A stretch of DNA of 64,000 nucleotides, taken from assembly GCF_021483235.1 (NCBI RefSeq), contig NZ_JAKEEC010000017.1, forward strand, positions 13,495-77,494, written 5' to 3'. Shown here piece after piece: positions 25,492-33,912 of the stretch. Both the position numbers and the translations under genes were made by a program. The notes below the pieces were generated by a model. That model had not been told where the DNA came from. It worked only from the letters and a program-made list of their open reading frames with translations, and made no database searches. Origin of the DNA: Arthrobacter alkaliphilus (GTDB lineage: Bacteria; Actinomycetota; Actinomycetes; Actinomycetales; Micrococcaceae). The first letter of the stretch is position 1; the number at the start of each line of letters is the position of its first letter.

Positions 25492-25923
25492 ATGAAGTTT
25501 TATTCCATCGAACCCGCAGTAGATGGCAGCAGTGGCGAACTCACCGAATATGAGCCCGGCCATGAAGGCCGACGACTTGAGAGTTTTCACATGGTTCTCG
25601 ATGCATGGCTGGGTGATGACTTGGTGACGCGCACCCCAGGGTTCGCAGTCTCCCGCAATCTTGCCAACAGGCTGGCGGGTTCCGGTCTCAGTGGATTCGA
25701 ATTGCGAGACATGTATGTCAGCATTTCAGTCGAAGGAACTGAGTCCTTGAGACGGAATAACACTCCGATCCCAGACCTCGTCTGGCTCTATCTAACTGGC
25801 GAACCCGGGGTGTCGGACTTTGCCGAGGACAGAGACCTGTTACTGGTCATCAGCGAAGCCGCTCTGACCGTTCTGCATGAATTCGACATTAAGCGCGCTG
25901 CAATCGAACAGTACGGCGCATAG
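25492..25923 (+). CDS. Immunity-protein-like protein, copy 1
   Basis: The 143-residue soluble protein has the pattern LESFHMVLDAWLGDDLVTRTPGFAVSRNLANRLAGSGLSGFELRDMYVSIS, then LVISEAALTVLHEFDIKRAAIEQY. The DxV..(S/T)PGF.V...L and LVVS..A..VL..F.L..A.I signatures recall Imm11/DUF1629-type immunity proteins of polymorphic toxin systems. The match is by pattern only. It is followed 23 bp later by a paralogue. No toxin gene is nearby, and codon use looks less GC-biased than in the neighbours. Confidence 0.6.
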   Translation: MKFYSIEPAVDGSSGELTEYEPGHEGRRLESFHMVLDAWLGDDLVTRTPGFAVSRNLANRLAGSGLSGFELRDMYVSISVEGTESLRRNNTPIPDLVWLYLTGEPGVSDFAEDRDLLLVISEAALTVLHEFDIKRAAIEQYGA

Positions 25924-25946
25924 GACCGAAACGGGAAGATCGAATC

Positions 25947-26384
25947 ATGAAGTATTACAGAATTGATCCCATCGTCGATGCCAGACAGGGCGACATGACG
26001 GAATACACACCCGGCTTTGAGAATCGAAAACTTGAGACTTTCCACATGGTCCTAGAGGACTGGAACAGCAACGACATCGTGACAACGTCCCCTGGCTTCG
26101 CAGTCACCCGGCGGCTAGCGGACAGCTTAGCCAAGAGCGAGCTATCTGGATTTAAGCTCAAGGACATGTACCTCAGTATCTCCGAGAATGGCACCAGAGC
26201 GATAAGGGAGAAGGGGGTGCCGATCCCCGAACTTATCTGGCTGGATATAGAGGGAACGGACGAACAAACAGACTTCTTCCTCACTACGACCTACCCGCCA
26301 TTAGTGGTGAGCGAGCGGGCCTTGGAAGTTCTCCGCGAGTTCAATCTGGCGAACGCAGACATCGAAGAATATACGATTCAATAA
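25947..26384 (+). CDS. Immunity-protein-like protein, copy 2
   Basis: The 145-residue paralogue of the preceding gene shares FHMVL, the PGFAV-R-LA--L block and LSGF-L-DMY-SIS, and differs mainly in the central loop (TDEQTDFFLTTTYPP). The two genes are clearly a tandem duplication or tandem acquisition. The gene is convergent with the K+-channel gene, with 15 bp between stops. An orphan immunity role fits the tandem arrangement, but no experimental or genomic partner is visible here. Confidence 0.6.
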   Translation: MKYYRIDPIVDARQGDMTEYTPGFENRKLETFHMVLEDWNSNDIVTTSPGFAVTRRLADSLAKSELSGFKLKDMYLSISENGTRAIREKGVPIPELIWLDIEGTDEQTDFFLTTTYPPLVVSERALEVLREFNLANADIEEYTIQ

Positions 26385-26399
26385 ACGAAGAAACGTCAG

Positions 26400-27173
26400 T
26401 TATACCGACGGCGAGTGGTCGCCGCCGGTTCCGGCCACGCCGCCCCGCATGCCGCCGTCGGCGTTTTCCAGAAGCGCGGTCAAGCGCTCGACCTGGCCGG
26501 CCAGCCTGCGAATCTCCTCCTTCATAGGTTCTTCGGCGACTGTCGCGGCGGCCGCGGCTCCGGAGGAGACCTGCTCGACCAGCCACGAGGCGACCGAAGC
26601 TGTCACGACGCCCAGGACAGCGATCCCACAGACCATCAGACCGCCGGCAACACAGCGGCCCACGACCGTCACCGGGTAGTGGTCTCCGTAGCCAACGGTG
26701 GTGATAGTGACCATCGCCCACCAGATGGCATCACCAAAATTGGTGATGTTGGCGCCCGCGGCGTTCTCCTCGGCATCAAGCACTGCGAGCGCACCGCAGT
26801 ACGTCAAGAGGGCGGCGGACCCTAAAACAAAGGTGAGGATGCGGCCCCGCATGGCGTTCCCGGCGGTGCGATGAAGCAGCTTCAGCAGTGTCACCAGCCG
26901 CAACAACCTCAAGGGCCGGAGGACCGGGAGGGCCAGGATCAGCAATTCGTGCAGGTTCCGCACGAACCACCGGGCCCGACGCCGCGCCAGGACGAGGCAC
27001 ATCGCGTAGTCCAGGGCAAAGGCCAGCCACGTGACCCAGATGATGGTGTCAACTACCGTGGATTGGGCCTCGCTGAGATTGGCGATCACCTGGAACGAAT
27101 AGGCAACCAGGAACACCACCGCTGCCGCCACCATGGGCCATTCGGAAACCTGCCGCCATCGCTCTTGGGTCAT
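26400..27173 (-). CDS. Potassium channel family protein
   Basis: The 257-residue membrane protein has a voltage-sensor-like N-terminal half (SEWPMVAAAVVFLVAYSFQV, then RRARWFVRNLHELLILALPVLRPLRLLRLVTLLKLL, rich in arginine as in S4 segments). The pore helix follows with the selectivity filter TTVGYGDHYPVT and a final helix. The C-terminal tail is predicted to be a coiled coil (EEIRRLAGQVERLTALLE). It likely conducts K+ across the plasma membrane as a tetramer. Confidence 0.9.
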   Translation of the reverse strand: MTQERWRQVSEWPMVAAAVVFLVAYSFQVIANLSEAQSTVVDTIIWVTWLAFALDYAMCLVLARRRARWFVRNLHELLILALPVLRPLRLLRLVTLLKLLHRTAGNAMRGRILTFVLGSAALLTYCGALAVLDAEENAAGANITNFGDAIWWAMVTITTVGYGDHYPVTVVGRCVAGGLMVCGIAVLGVVTASVASWLVEQVSSGAAAAATVAEEPMKEEIRRLAGQVERLTALLENADGGMRGGVAGTGGDHSPSV

Positions 27174-27282
27174 TCGTCGATATTAGCCAGCTAGCACGGT
27201 GACCGCGCTCACCGGCTGACACCCGGCTGCCTCCCAGCGAACGTTCACCTCCCAGTAACCGGTACTGGCTAGGATCGAACCC

Positions 27283-28167
27283 ATGATTAATATGATCCAG
27301 GCCATCGTTATGGGCCTGCTGCAGGGAATCACCGAGCTCTTCCCGATTTCCAGCCTCGGCCACAGCGTCATCCTCCCCAAGCTCTTCGGTTGGGGCCTGG
27401 ACCAGAAGGCGCCCGAATTCCTGAACTTCCTCATCGCCACCCACCTGGCAACAGCAATTGTGCTGTTCTTCTTCTTCCTCCGGGACTGGATTGAAGTCGC
27501 CAAGGGCCTTGGCCGTTCCATCCGGGACCGGAAGATCGCTCCCTCGGACACGTATGCAAAGCTCGGCTGGCTCCTCGTGGTCGGAACCGTGCCCGCCGGA
27601 ATCATCGGTTTGGTCCTCGAAAAGCCCATTCGAAACCTCTTCGGTTCGCCTCTGATCGCCGCCGCATTCCTGGTGGTTAACGGTCTCCTGCTTTTCGGTG
27701 CCGAACGCCTGCGCTCGCGCGAAAGGCAGCTCACTTCCGCGCGCCACGTCAATACAACGGCAACGGCGTCCGACGAGGAGATCGCCACTTTGTCTTGGAA
27801 GCGCGCCTTCGGAATCGGAACCGCGCAGGCCGCGGCCCTCATACCCGGGATCTCCCGCTCTGGCTCGTCCATGGCTGGCGGCCTGCTCTCCGGGCTGAAC
27901 AACGAGAACGCCGCGCGCTTCAGCTTCCTGCTCGCAACGCCGATCATCGGTGCCGCGGCCGTGCTCAAGCTGCCTGAGTTGTTCACCCCCGCCATGGCCG
28001 ACGAGCGCGGCGTGTTCCTGGTGGGAGCGCTGTGCGCGGGTGTGGCCGCGTGGTTCGCCACCAAGTTCCTGCTTCGCTTCTTTGAGACCCGCACCCTGAC
28101 GCCGTTCGCCATCTACTCGGTGGTCGGCGGGGCGATCTACTTCGTCCTGATGCTCGTCATGGGCTAG
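27283..28167 (+). CDS. uppP: Undecaprenyl-diphosphatase (UppP/BacA)
   Basis: The 294-residue polytopic membrane enzyme recycles undecaprenyl diphosphate for cell-wall synthesis. The first catalytic motif is QGITELFPISSLGHSVILPKL, with the essential Glu, and the second is PGISRSGSSMAGGLLSG, with the conserved Arg and Ser. About eight membrane helices are visible, as usual. An ATG three codons downstream (MIQAIV) is an alternative start. The gene appears monocistronic and divergent from the K+ channel. Confidence 0.93.
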   Translation: MINMIQAIVMGLLQGITELFPISSLGHSVILPKLFGWGLDQKAPEFLNFLIATHLATAIVLFFFFLRDWIEVAKGLGRSIRDRKIAPSDTYAKLGWLLVVGTVPAGIIGLVLEKPIRNLFGSPLIAAAFLVVNGLLLFGAERLRSRERQLTSARHVNTTATASDEEIATLSWKRAFGIGTAQAAALIPGISRSGSSMAGGLLSGLNNENAARFSFLLATPIIGAAAVLKLPELFTPAMADERGVFLVGALCAGVAAWFATKFLLRFFETRTLTPFAIYSVVGGAIYFVLMLVMG

Positions 28168-28279
28168 CCTCCACCGAAACCATTGAAACTGTCAGAGGCC
28201 CCGCATAGGGTTTTGACTGTCTCCACCGACCACTCATGAAACCGCGGCAAATTCCCGCGGTAACCACACAGGAGCAATC

Positions 28280-29059
28280 ATGCCTACGCCTGATATCACC
28301 CCCGGCTCACCTTGCTGGATCGACCTCATGACCTCGGACACTGAGAAGGCAAAGTCCTTCTACAACACCCTCTTCGGCTGGACCTACGAGACCGGGGACC
28401 AGGAAAAGTACGGCGGCTACATCACGGCCTCGAAGGACGGCAAGCTGGTGGCCGGGATTATGCAGAAGCAGGAAGACATGGGCCAGATGCCCGATGTCTG
28501 GTCCACCTACCTGCGCACTGACGACATCAAGACCACCACGGAAGCGGCCCGCGCCAACGGCGGTCAGGTCTACATGGAACCCATGGAAGTACCGGAGCAG
28601 GGAACCATGGCCATGTACGCGGATTCATCCGGAGCGTCCATCGGCGCCTGGCAGTTCGGCGAGATGAAGGGCTACGAGTTGGCTGCCGAATCAGGCGCAC
28701 CCGCCTGGCACGAGCTCTTTGCCAAAGAGTACGACTCGGCAGTGTCCTTCTACCAGAACGTCTTCGGCTGGGAAACCACCGTTGTGGGCGACTCCCCTGA
28801 GTTCCGCTACACCACGCTCGGGGCGGGCGACAACGCCAAGGCAGGCATCATGGACGCCTCCGGTTTCCTTCCTGCCGAGGTGCCGTCCTACTGGGGCGTC
28901 TACTTCGCCGTGGACAAGGTCGATGACACCATCGAGCAGGCCCTCTCCCTGGGTGCCACCATCGTCCAGCCGGCCGAGGACACCCCCTACGGCCGGATGG
29001 CCAGCCTGACCGACCCGACGGGTGCGATCTTCAAACTCATCGAAAACCAGGCTGCATAA
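28280..29059 (+). CDS. VOC family protein, two glyoxalase-like domains
   Basis: The 259-residue protein has two tandem vicinal-oxygen-chelate modules. The first starts GSPCWIDLMTSDTEKAKSFYNTLFGWTYE and the second APAWHELFAKEYDSAVSFYQNVFGWETT, each followed by the matching second half, ending in LTDPTGAIFKLIE. The fold binds metals and small substrates. The ribosome site CAGGAGC precedes the ATG. The same two-domain architecture occurs in PhnB-like proteins, but the substrate is unknown. Confidence 0.88.
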   Translation: MPTPDITPGSPCWIDLMTSDTEKAKSFYNTLFGWTYETGDQEKYGGYITASKDGKLVAGIMQKQEDMGQMPDVWSTYLRTDDIKTTTEAARANGGQVYMEPMEVPEQGTMAMYADSSGASIGAWQFGEMKGYELAAESGAPAWHELFAKEYDSAVSFYQNVFGWETTVVGDSPEFRYTTLGAGDNAKAGIMDASGFLPAEVPSYWGVYFAVDKVDDTIEQALSLGATIVQPAEDTPYGRMASLTDPTGAIFKLIENQAA

Positions 29060-29101
29060 GCGCACCCCCTAGGCGCAGCCCGCAAGGTGCAGGCCGCCAG
29101 A

Positions 29102-29335
29102 GAGCATGCTCTCCCCACGGCACGGGGAATGGACATATTGGGATTATGTCTACTCCATGCCTCAAAGGGAGGGCATGCTCTCTCGTTTGTGCTGTCACGA
29201 ATGGGCATGCCCTCCCCTGGTCCCGCCGCCACGGATGAGCATGCTCGTCCCTAGTTCCCACGAGTGGACATATCAGCGGTATGTCCACTCGTGGGAACTA
29301 GCGGGGGGCATGCTCATTTTTTCAGGGGAGCATGC
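29102..29335. repeat. Palindrome-rich spacer with six GCATGC cores
   Basis: The spacer between two convergent genes carries GCATGC at 29104, 29173, 29205, 29239, 29308 and 29330, several as GAGCATGCTC. A perfect 12-bp inverted pair GGGAGGGCATGC (29167-29178) / GCATGCCCTCCC (29205-29216) and a TGGACATA...TATGTCTA pair near 29131-29153 are also present. A larger palindrome (see next entry) occupies 29235-29317. A seventh, degenerate GAGCATG lies inside the end of the following gene. Confidence 0.75.
29235..29317. repeat. 83-bp palindrome with perfect 22-bp arms
   Basis: The 22-bp arms (29251-29272 and 29280-29301) are perfect inverted copies beginning CTAGTTCCCACGAG and enclose the 7-base loop TCAGCGG. 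Outside them ATGAGCATGC (29235-29244) pairs with GCATGCTCAT (29308-29317) across a 6-base mismatched zone. As RNA this would form a very long stem. It may terminate both flanking convergent genes. Confidence 0.85.
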
Positions 29336-31339
29336 TCATTCTTGGAGGGGAAGGCCGAGCATGTCCCTGGCGATTTCGTCGGCATCGCGGAGTGTCCGTT
29401 GGCCGCTGCGGTAGCTGGGACCATCGGAAGGCCGGGCCTCCGCGGCGATGGCTGTCCCCCATTGGGTGGAAGAAAGTTGCAGGCCAAGGGCGTACATCCC
29501 AGGGGTCACCGAACCGTTGGCGCCCACCAAGCGGTAGGGGTGCGGCTGGACATCCAAGCCCGAGGTCTGCACCGGCACCCCCTCGGCAGTCATCATCATC
29601 TTGGGACGCACCAAGCCGTCATCAAGCAACTGCCGCAGGAACGGAGAAACACTCATGGCCACCCGGTTCGCCGGAGACATGGCTTCAATCAGCGTCCTGG
29701 CTTCCGCCGCGTCATCATGCACCCAGGCAGACACCGCGCGGAATGCGCGCTTGGAGCGGTCAACGCTATACCGCGGATCAGGGCCCATGAAACTGACGAC
29801 GCCGGCACGCGCCAGGGCGGCCAATTGTTCAGCGCGTATGGCCGGAGGTCCGCTCGCGAGTCCCTCCACGAAAGATTCGAACCAGCCCCGGAGCTCACCG
29901 ACCCACGATTCGTCCGTGATGCCGCCGTCGGCCACGGCGGTCTTCAGGATCGCCCGTCCGGTATGCAAGGCACCGATCGCCATCTTCACGGGGTCTGCCT
30001 CTCCGAGGGCGGAGCGGCGGGCGTCGTCGTCCAGATACTCCACGACGGCGGCGTCGAGTTCCTTCCTTGACGCGAAGGATTGTCCGGCCAAAGGCGCCGC
30101 GAGGCCCAGCAGGTCAAGGCGGCGAGACGCCGCAACATGGGAGGAGACCAACTCCGCGACCTGGTTCTCCCATCGCCCGGGAGCATGCGCATGGGGCTGC
30201 AGCAAGTCTTCGAGAGCGGCGAGGAACTCCGTGGCATCAGAGACGGCCATCGGCTCCGCCACGACCAGCGTCGAGTAGTAAGCCCACAACGCATCCCGAT
30301 GCAGGAGGGGCCAAAGATCGTGGTCGAAGCCAGGCTGGATGCCGGCTGCGGCGAAGCGTTCCACCGCGTTCTCGGTCAGATAGCGCAAGCGCACGGACTT
30401 TGGATAATAGCCGTCCAATCCTGCCTTGGCCCGGTACGGGGTGCCGCGCCTGGATCCTGCGATGATCTTCGGTTCCCGGCCAGAAGGCAGGTACTTAAGC
30501 TTTCCATGGAGGCCGCCTTCGGCGGGCACGAACCGTCCGCCGCGGCCTTCGGTCAGCTGGCCCATGACGTCGAAGAAGTTCAGCCCCATGCCCCGGACCA
30601 GGACGGTCTCGTTCTCAGGGATCAACGCCCAGTCCACGTCGGCGGGTGCGGCCGGCGGCACATACAGCAGCCCGAGTTCCGCCGCCGTGTCCCTGAACGA
30701 GCGTTGCTCCGGGTTGAGCCGGGATTCAAGGTGGCCCAGCGCAAGCACGAGGGAGTCCACGGTGAGCCGTCCGCCGTCGTCGAGTTCGACGTCGAACCCT
30801 CCGTCCGCGGGATTGCCCGGCGAATCGTTTGGCTCGCCACCGCTCCCCGGAAGACGGCGCGCAGCCACGGCGTTGCTTCGATGGAAGGTTATCTCCACAC
30901 CGGCTGGGACGCGCTCCAGCAGTTCCTCAAGCGTCGATTGGAGATACCGTCCGTAAAGGGCGCGGCTGGGAAAGTCGTGGGAGGAAAGTGCGGCCAGTTC
31001 TTCCCGTTCCTCGGGGCTCAGGCCCGGTCCGCCGATGGACTGCTGCTGCGCGCGCCACTTCTCAAAGGACCCCCCGGCCAGGGGCGGTGCGAGCCGCTCG
31101 TCCTCGGGGATGAGTGTGGGGTAGAACGACTGGGTGTTCATGAGGTACAGCCGGGACTGCCCAGGCTGCCAAACGTGCCCCGGACCGGCTGGATACGGGT
31201 CCACGACGTCGATGTGCAGTGAACGCGTTTGGGTGTCCGTCGCGGCCCAATTGGCGAGCAAACGCTCCAGCACACTGGTGCCGCGGGGACCTGCCCCGAT
31301 CAGCCCAACCCGAATGTTCTGCGATTTACCCACGCCCAA
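29336..31339 (-). CDS. FAD/NAD(P)-binding oxidoreductase (large, uncharacterised)
   Basis: The 667-residue protein has an N-terminal dinucleotide-binding motif VGLIGAGPRGTSVLERLLANW and VDSLVLALGHLESRL, and a C-terminal domain ending in SSTQWGTAIAAEARPSDGPSYRSGQRTLRDADEIA. The FAD-type GxGxxG variant and the length match the NAD_binding_9/FAD-NAD(P)-binding family often seen near siderophore or amine-modifying genes. The start is either TTG at 31339 or GTG at 31333. The substrate is unknown, and the last codons overlap the palindrome-rich spacer. Confidence 0.8.
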   Translation of the reverse strand: MGVGKSQNIRVGLIGAGPRGTSVLERLLANWAATDTQTRSLHIDVVDPYPAGPGHVWQPGQSRLYLMNTQSFYPTLIPEDERLAPPLAGGSFEKWRAQQQSIGGPGLSPEEREELAALSSHDFPSRALYGRYLQSTLEELLERVPAGVEITFHRSNAVAARRLPGSGGEPNDSPGNPADGGFDVELDDGGRLTVDSLVLALGHLESRLNPEQRSFRDTAAELGLLYVPPAAPADVDWALIPENETVLVRGMGLNFFDVMGQLTEGRGGRFVPAEGGLHGKLKYLPSGREPKIIAGSRRGTPYRAKAGLDGYYPKSVRLRYLTENAVERFAAAGIQPGFDHDLWPLLHRDALWAYYSTLVVAEPMAVSDATEFLAALEDLLQPHAHAPGRWENQVAELVSSHVAASRRLDLLGLAAPLAGQSFASRKELDAAVVEYLDDDARRSALGEADPVKMAIGALHTGRAILKTAVADGGITDESWVGELRGWFESFVEGLASGPPAIRAEQLAALARAGVVSFMGPDPRYSVDRSKRAFRAVSAWVHDDAAEARTLIEAMSPANRVAMSVSPFLRQLLDDGLVRPKMMMTAEGVPVQTSGLDVQPHPYRLVGANGSVTPGMYALGLQLSSTQWGTAIAAEARPSDGPSYRSGQRTLRDADEIARDMLGLPLQE

Positions 31340-31392
31340 GCCTAACTTCTTGTGACTTGCTTCCCGCTCAGACAGTCACTCTAGGATGGGGC

Positions 31393-33654
31393 ATGACCAC
31401 CACAGCAGCTGATCAAGCGCCCGCGCCCGACAACGAAACTGCCCAGGGAACCGCAGTCGCCCCCGAACCTGTCGACGAGAACATCTGGCTCGAAGACATT
31501 CACGGCGAGGAACAGCTGGCCTGGGTGCGGGAGCAAAATGCCCGCACCGAAGACTTGCTCGACGACGCCGACTACGCCGCGTTGGAGGCCGGAATCCTGG
31601 AGGTTCTGGACTCTACGGACAAGATCGCCATGGTCAACAAACGCGGCGAGCATTACTACAACTTCTGGAAGGACCAGCAGAACCCCAAGGGCCTCTGGCG
31701 CCGGACCACCTGGGAAAGCTACCTCAGCGACGCCCCGGAATGGGACGTGTTGCTCGACGTCGACGCACTGGCCGCTGCAGAGGGCCAGGAATGGGTCTTC
31801 CACGGGGCCAACTTCCTGCGCCCGGCCGAGGGCGAACCGCACCGCATCGCCATCATCGCCCTCTCCCCCGACGGCGGCGACGCCAACCGCCACCGCGAGT
31901 TCGACGTCGAGACCCGCACCTTCGTGGACCCTGCCGCAGGCGGTTTCGACCTTTCGACCGCGAAGGGTAACGTGAGCTGGCTCGACGCCGATACCTTGTT
32001 GGTTGCCACGACCGCCGACGGCCTGCCGAAAACCAGCTCCTCCTACGCGCGCACCGGAGTGAAGCTGCGTCGCGGCCAATCCCTGGCCGAAGCAGAGCGG
32101 ATCTTCGAAATCCCCGAAGACCACATGATGGCGCTCGTCGCACACGACTCCACTCCCGGATTCGAACGTACCTTCGCCGTGGACTGGATCGATTTCTTCA
32201 ACCGAACCACGTCCGTGCTGCGCGACGACGCCTGGCTCACCATTGATGTGCCCACTGACGTGAACCTCAGTTCCCACCGCGAATGGCTCATGTTCCGGCC
32301 GCGGCAGGACTGGAACGTCAACGGAACCAGCTACCCCGCCGGATCCCTGCTGGCCGCCGACTTCGAGGGCTACTTGTCCGGGGCGCGCGACTTCACCGTA
32401 CTTTTCACTCCGGATGAGCACACATCCCTCCAATCGTGGAGTTGGACCCGGGACTATCTCCTCCTCAACCTGTTGCACGACGTCTCTTCAGAAATCAGGG
32501 TGCTCGACCCGGCCCGCAAGGACTCAACCGGCGGATGGGCCTCGACTTTGCTGGATGCGTGCCCTCCGCTCCACGATGTGAACGCCTACGCCGTCGACGA
32601 CGAGGACGAAGCAGAAGGCGACGACGCCGGCAACGACTACTGGCTCATCGCGACGGGCTTCACCACCCCCACCACGCTCATGCGCGGCACCTTGTCGCCG
32701 GGAACCGCCGGTTACACGCTCGACGCGGGCCACGACGGCGGGGTGACGAGCACACACGCGGTGGTGAAGTCCTCGCCGTCGTTCTTCAATGAGGCGGACT
32801 ACGAGGTCCAGCAGCACTTCGCAACCTCGGCGGACGGCACGCGCGTGCCCTATTTCCAAGTCGCGTCCAAAGACCTGGACCTCGACGGCGAGAACCCCAC
32901 CCAGCTTTCCGGCTACGGCGGATTCGAGGTCTCAAGAACGCCGGCCTACAGCGGAGCGATCGGCAGGGCCTGGCTCGAGCGCCGGAGCGAAAGCATCGCG
33001 GCCGACGGCGGCTCGGCACCGCACTCACGCGGCGGCGTCTACGTCGTGGCCAACATCCGCGGAGGCGGCGAATACGGTCCCGCCTGGCACCGCGCAGCCC
33101 TGCAGGCCAATCGGCACCGCGCGTTCGAAGACTTCGCAGCCGTGGCACGGCACCTCATCTCGCGGGGAGTCACCAGTCCGCGGCGCCTCGGCTGCGTGGG
33201 CGGCTCCAACGGCGGCCTCCTGGTGGGCAACATGCTGACCCAGTATCCGGAGTTGTTCGGGGCAATCTCCTGCGGCGTCCCGTTGCTGGACATGCGCCGT
33301 TACACCAAGCTTTCGGCCGGCTACTCCTGGATTGCCGAATACGGCGATCCAGACGTTCCGGAACAGTGGGAGTACATCCGCACCTTTTCCCCGTATCACC
33401 TGCTCCGCGACGGCGTCGACTACCCCGAGACGTTCATCTGGACTGCCACCTCCGATGACCGTGTCGGCCCGGTCCAAGCGCGGAAGATGGCGGCCCGGAT
33501 GCAGGCAATGGGCATCCCGAACGTCTGGTTCCACGAAGCACTCGAAGGCGGTCACGCCGGAGCCTCGGACAACCGCCAGGCGGCCTCGCTGCAAGCCCGC
33601 AGCCAACACTTCCTGTGGAGGGCGCTTGCGGGCAAGGAGGGGTCGGGGCACTAA
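31393..33654 (+). CDS. Prolyl oligopeptidase family serine peptidase (S9A)
   Basis: The protein has 753 residues from the ATG of MTTTAAD, which replaces a longer frame whose first 58 codons look non-coding. The N-terminal half forms the beta-propeller (WLEDIHGEEQLAWVREQN and so on). The C-terminal alpha/beta domain has the nucleophile elbow RLGCVGGSNGGLLVGNML, the strand VVANIRGGGEYGPAWH that carries the oxyanion site, and the catalytic His in EALEGGHAGASDN. No signal peptide is evident, so it probably cleaves short proline peptides in the cytosol. Confidence 0.9.
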   Translation: MTTTAADQAPAPDNETAQGTAVAPEPVDENIWLEDIHGEEQLAWVREQNARTEDLLDDADYAALEAGILEVLDSTDKIAMVNKRGEHYYNFWKDQQNPKGLWRRTTWESYLSDAPEWDVLLDVDALAAAEGQEWVFHGANFLRPAEGEPHRIAIIALSPDGGDANRHREFDVETRTFVDPAAGGFDLSTAKGNVSWLDADTLLVATTADGLPKTSSSYARTGVKLRRGQSLAEAERIFEIPEDHMMALVAHDSTPGFERTFAVDWIDFFNRTTSVLRDDAWLTIDVPTDVNLSSHREWLMFRPRQDWNVNGTSYPAGSLLAADFEGYLSGARDFTVLFTPDEHTSLQSWSWTRDYLLLNLLHDVSSEIRVLDPARKDSTGGWASTLLDACPPLHDVNAYAVDDEDEAEGDDAGNDYWLIATGFTTPTTLMRGTLSPGTAGYTLDAGHDGGVTSTHAVVKSSPSFFNEADYEVQQHFATSADGTRVPYFQVASKDLDLDGENPTQLSGYGGFEVSRTPAYSGAIGRAWLERRSESIAADGGSAPHSRGGVYVVANIRGGGEYGPAWHRAALQANRHRAFEDFAAVARHLISRGVTSPRRLGCVGGSNGGLLVGNMLTQYPELFGAISCGVPLLDMRRYTKLSAGYSWIAEYGDPDVPEQWEYIRTFSPYHLLRDGVDYPETFIWTATSDDRVGPVQARKMAARMQAMGIPNVWFHEALEGGHAGASDNRQAASLQARSQHFLWRALAGKEGSGH

Positions 33655-33751
33655 CGCTTTCAACGATGGAGCGTCCGACGGCGGAGCGCGTCCCCCGTTT
33701 TGCACTGGATGCCCGGTTCTGCGTATCCTTGGTTGGCTAGCAATAGCAACT

Positions 33752-33839
33752 GGAGACGTGCCAGAGCGGCCGAATGGGCTTCACTGCTAATGAAGTGTGG
33801 GGCACAACTCCACCGGGGGTTCAAATCCCCCCGTCTCCG
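33752..33839 (+). tRNA. tRNA-Ser (GCT)
   Basis: The acceptor GGAGACG pairs with CGTCTCC, and the anticodon stem CTTCA/TGAAG encloses loop CTGCTAA (anticodon GCT). The long variable arm marks it as a serine tRNA. The T arm is CGGGGG-TTCAAAT-CCCCCC. The discriminator is G and no CCA is encoded. Confidence 0.95.
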
Positions 33840-33844
33840 CGTTC

Positions 33845-33872
33845 GGCCCCGGTCCTCGGACCGGGGCCTTTT
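33845..33872 (+). terminator. Terminator after tRNA-Ser(GCT)
   Basis: The 11-bp arms GGCCCCGGTCC/GGACCGGGGCC are separated by TC and followed by TTTT. Confidence 0.9.
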
Positions 33873-33912
33873 GCGTTCCCGGTGCCTCAGCGGCCGGTCC
33901 CGGCGGGACGAT

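Noticed and set aside
29102..29335. The regularly spaced GCATGC repeats as a possible CRISPR array
   Set aside because: The repeats are short, palindromic and unevenly spaced, with no unique spacers of constant length and no cas genes.
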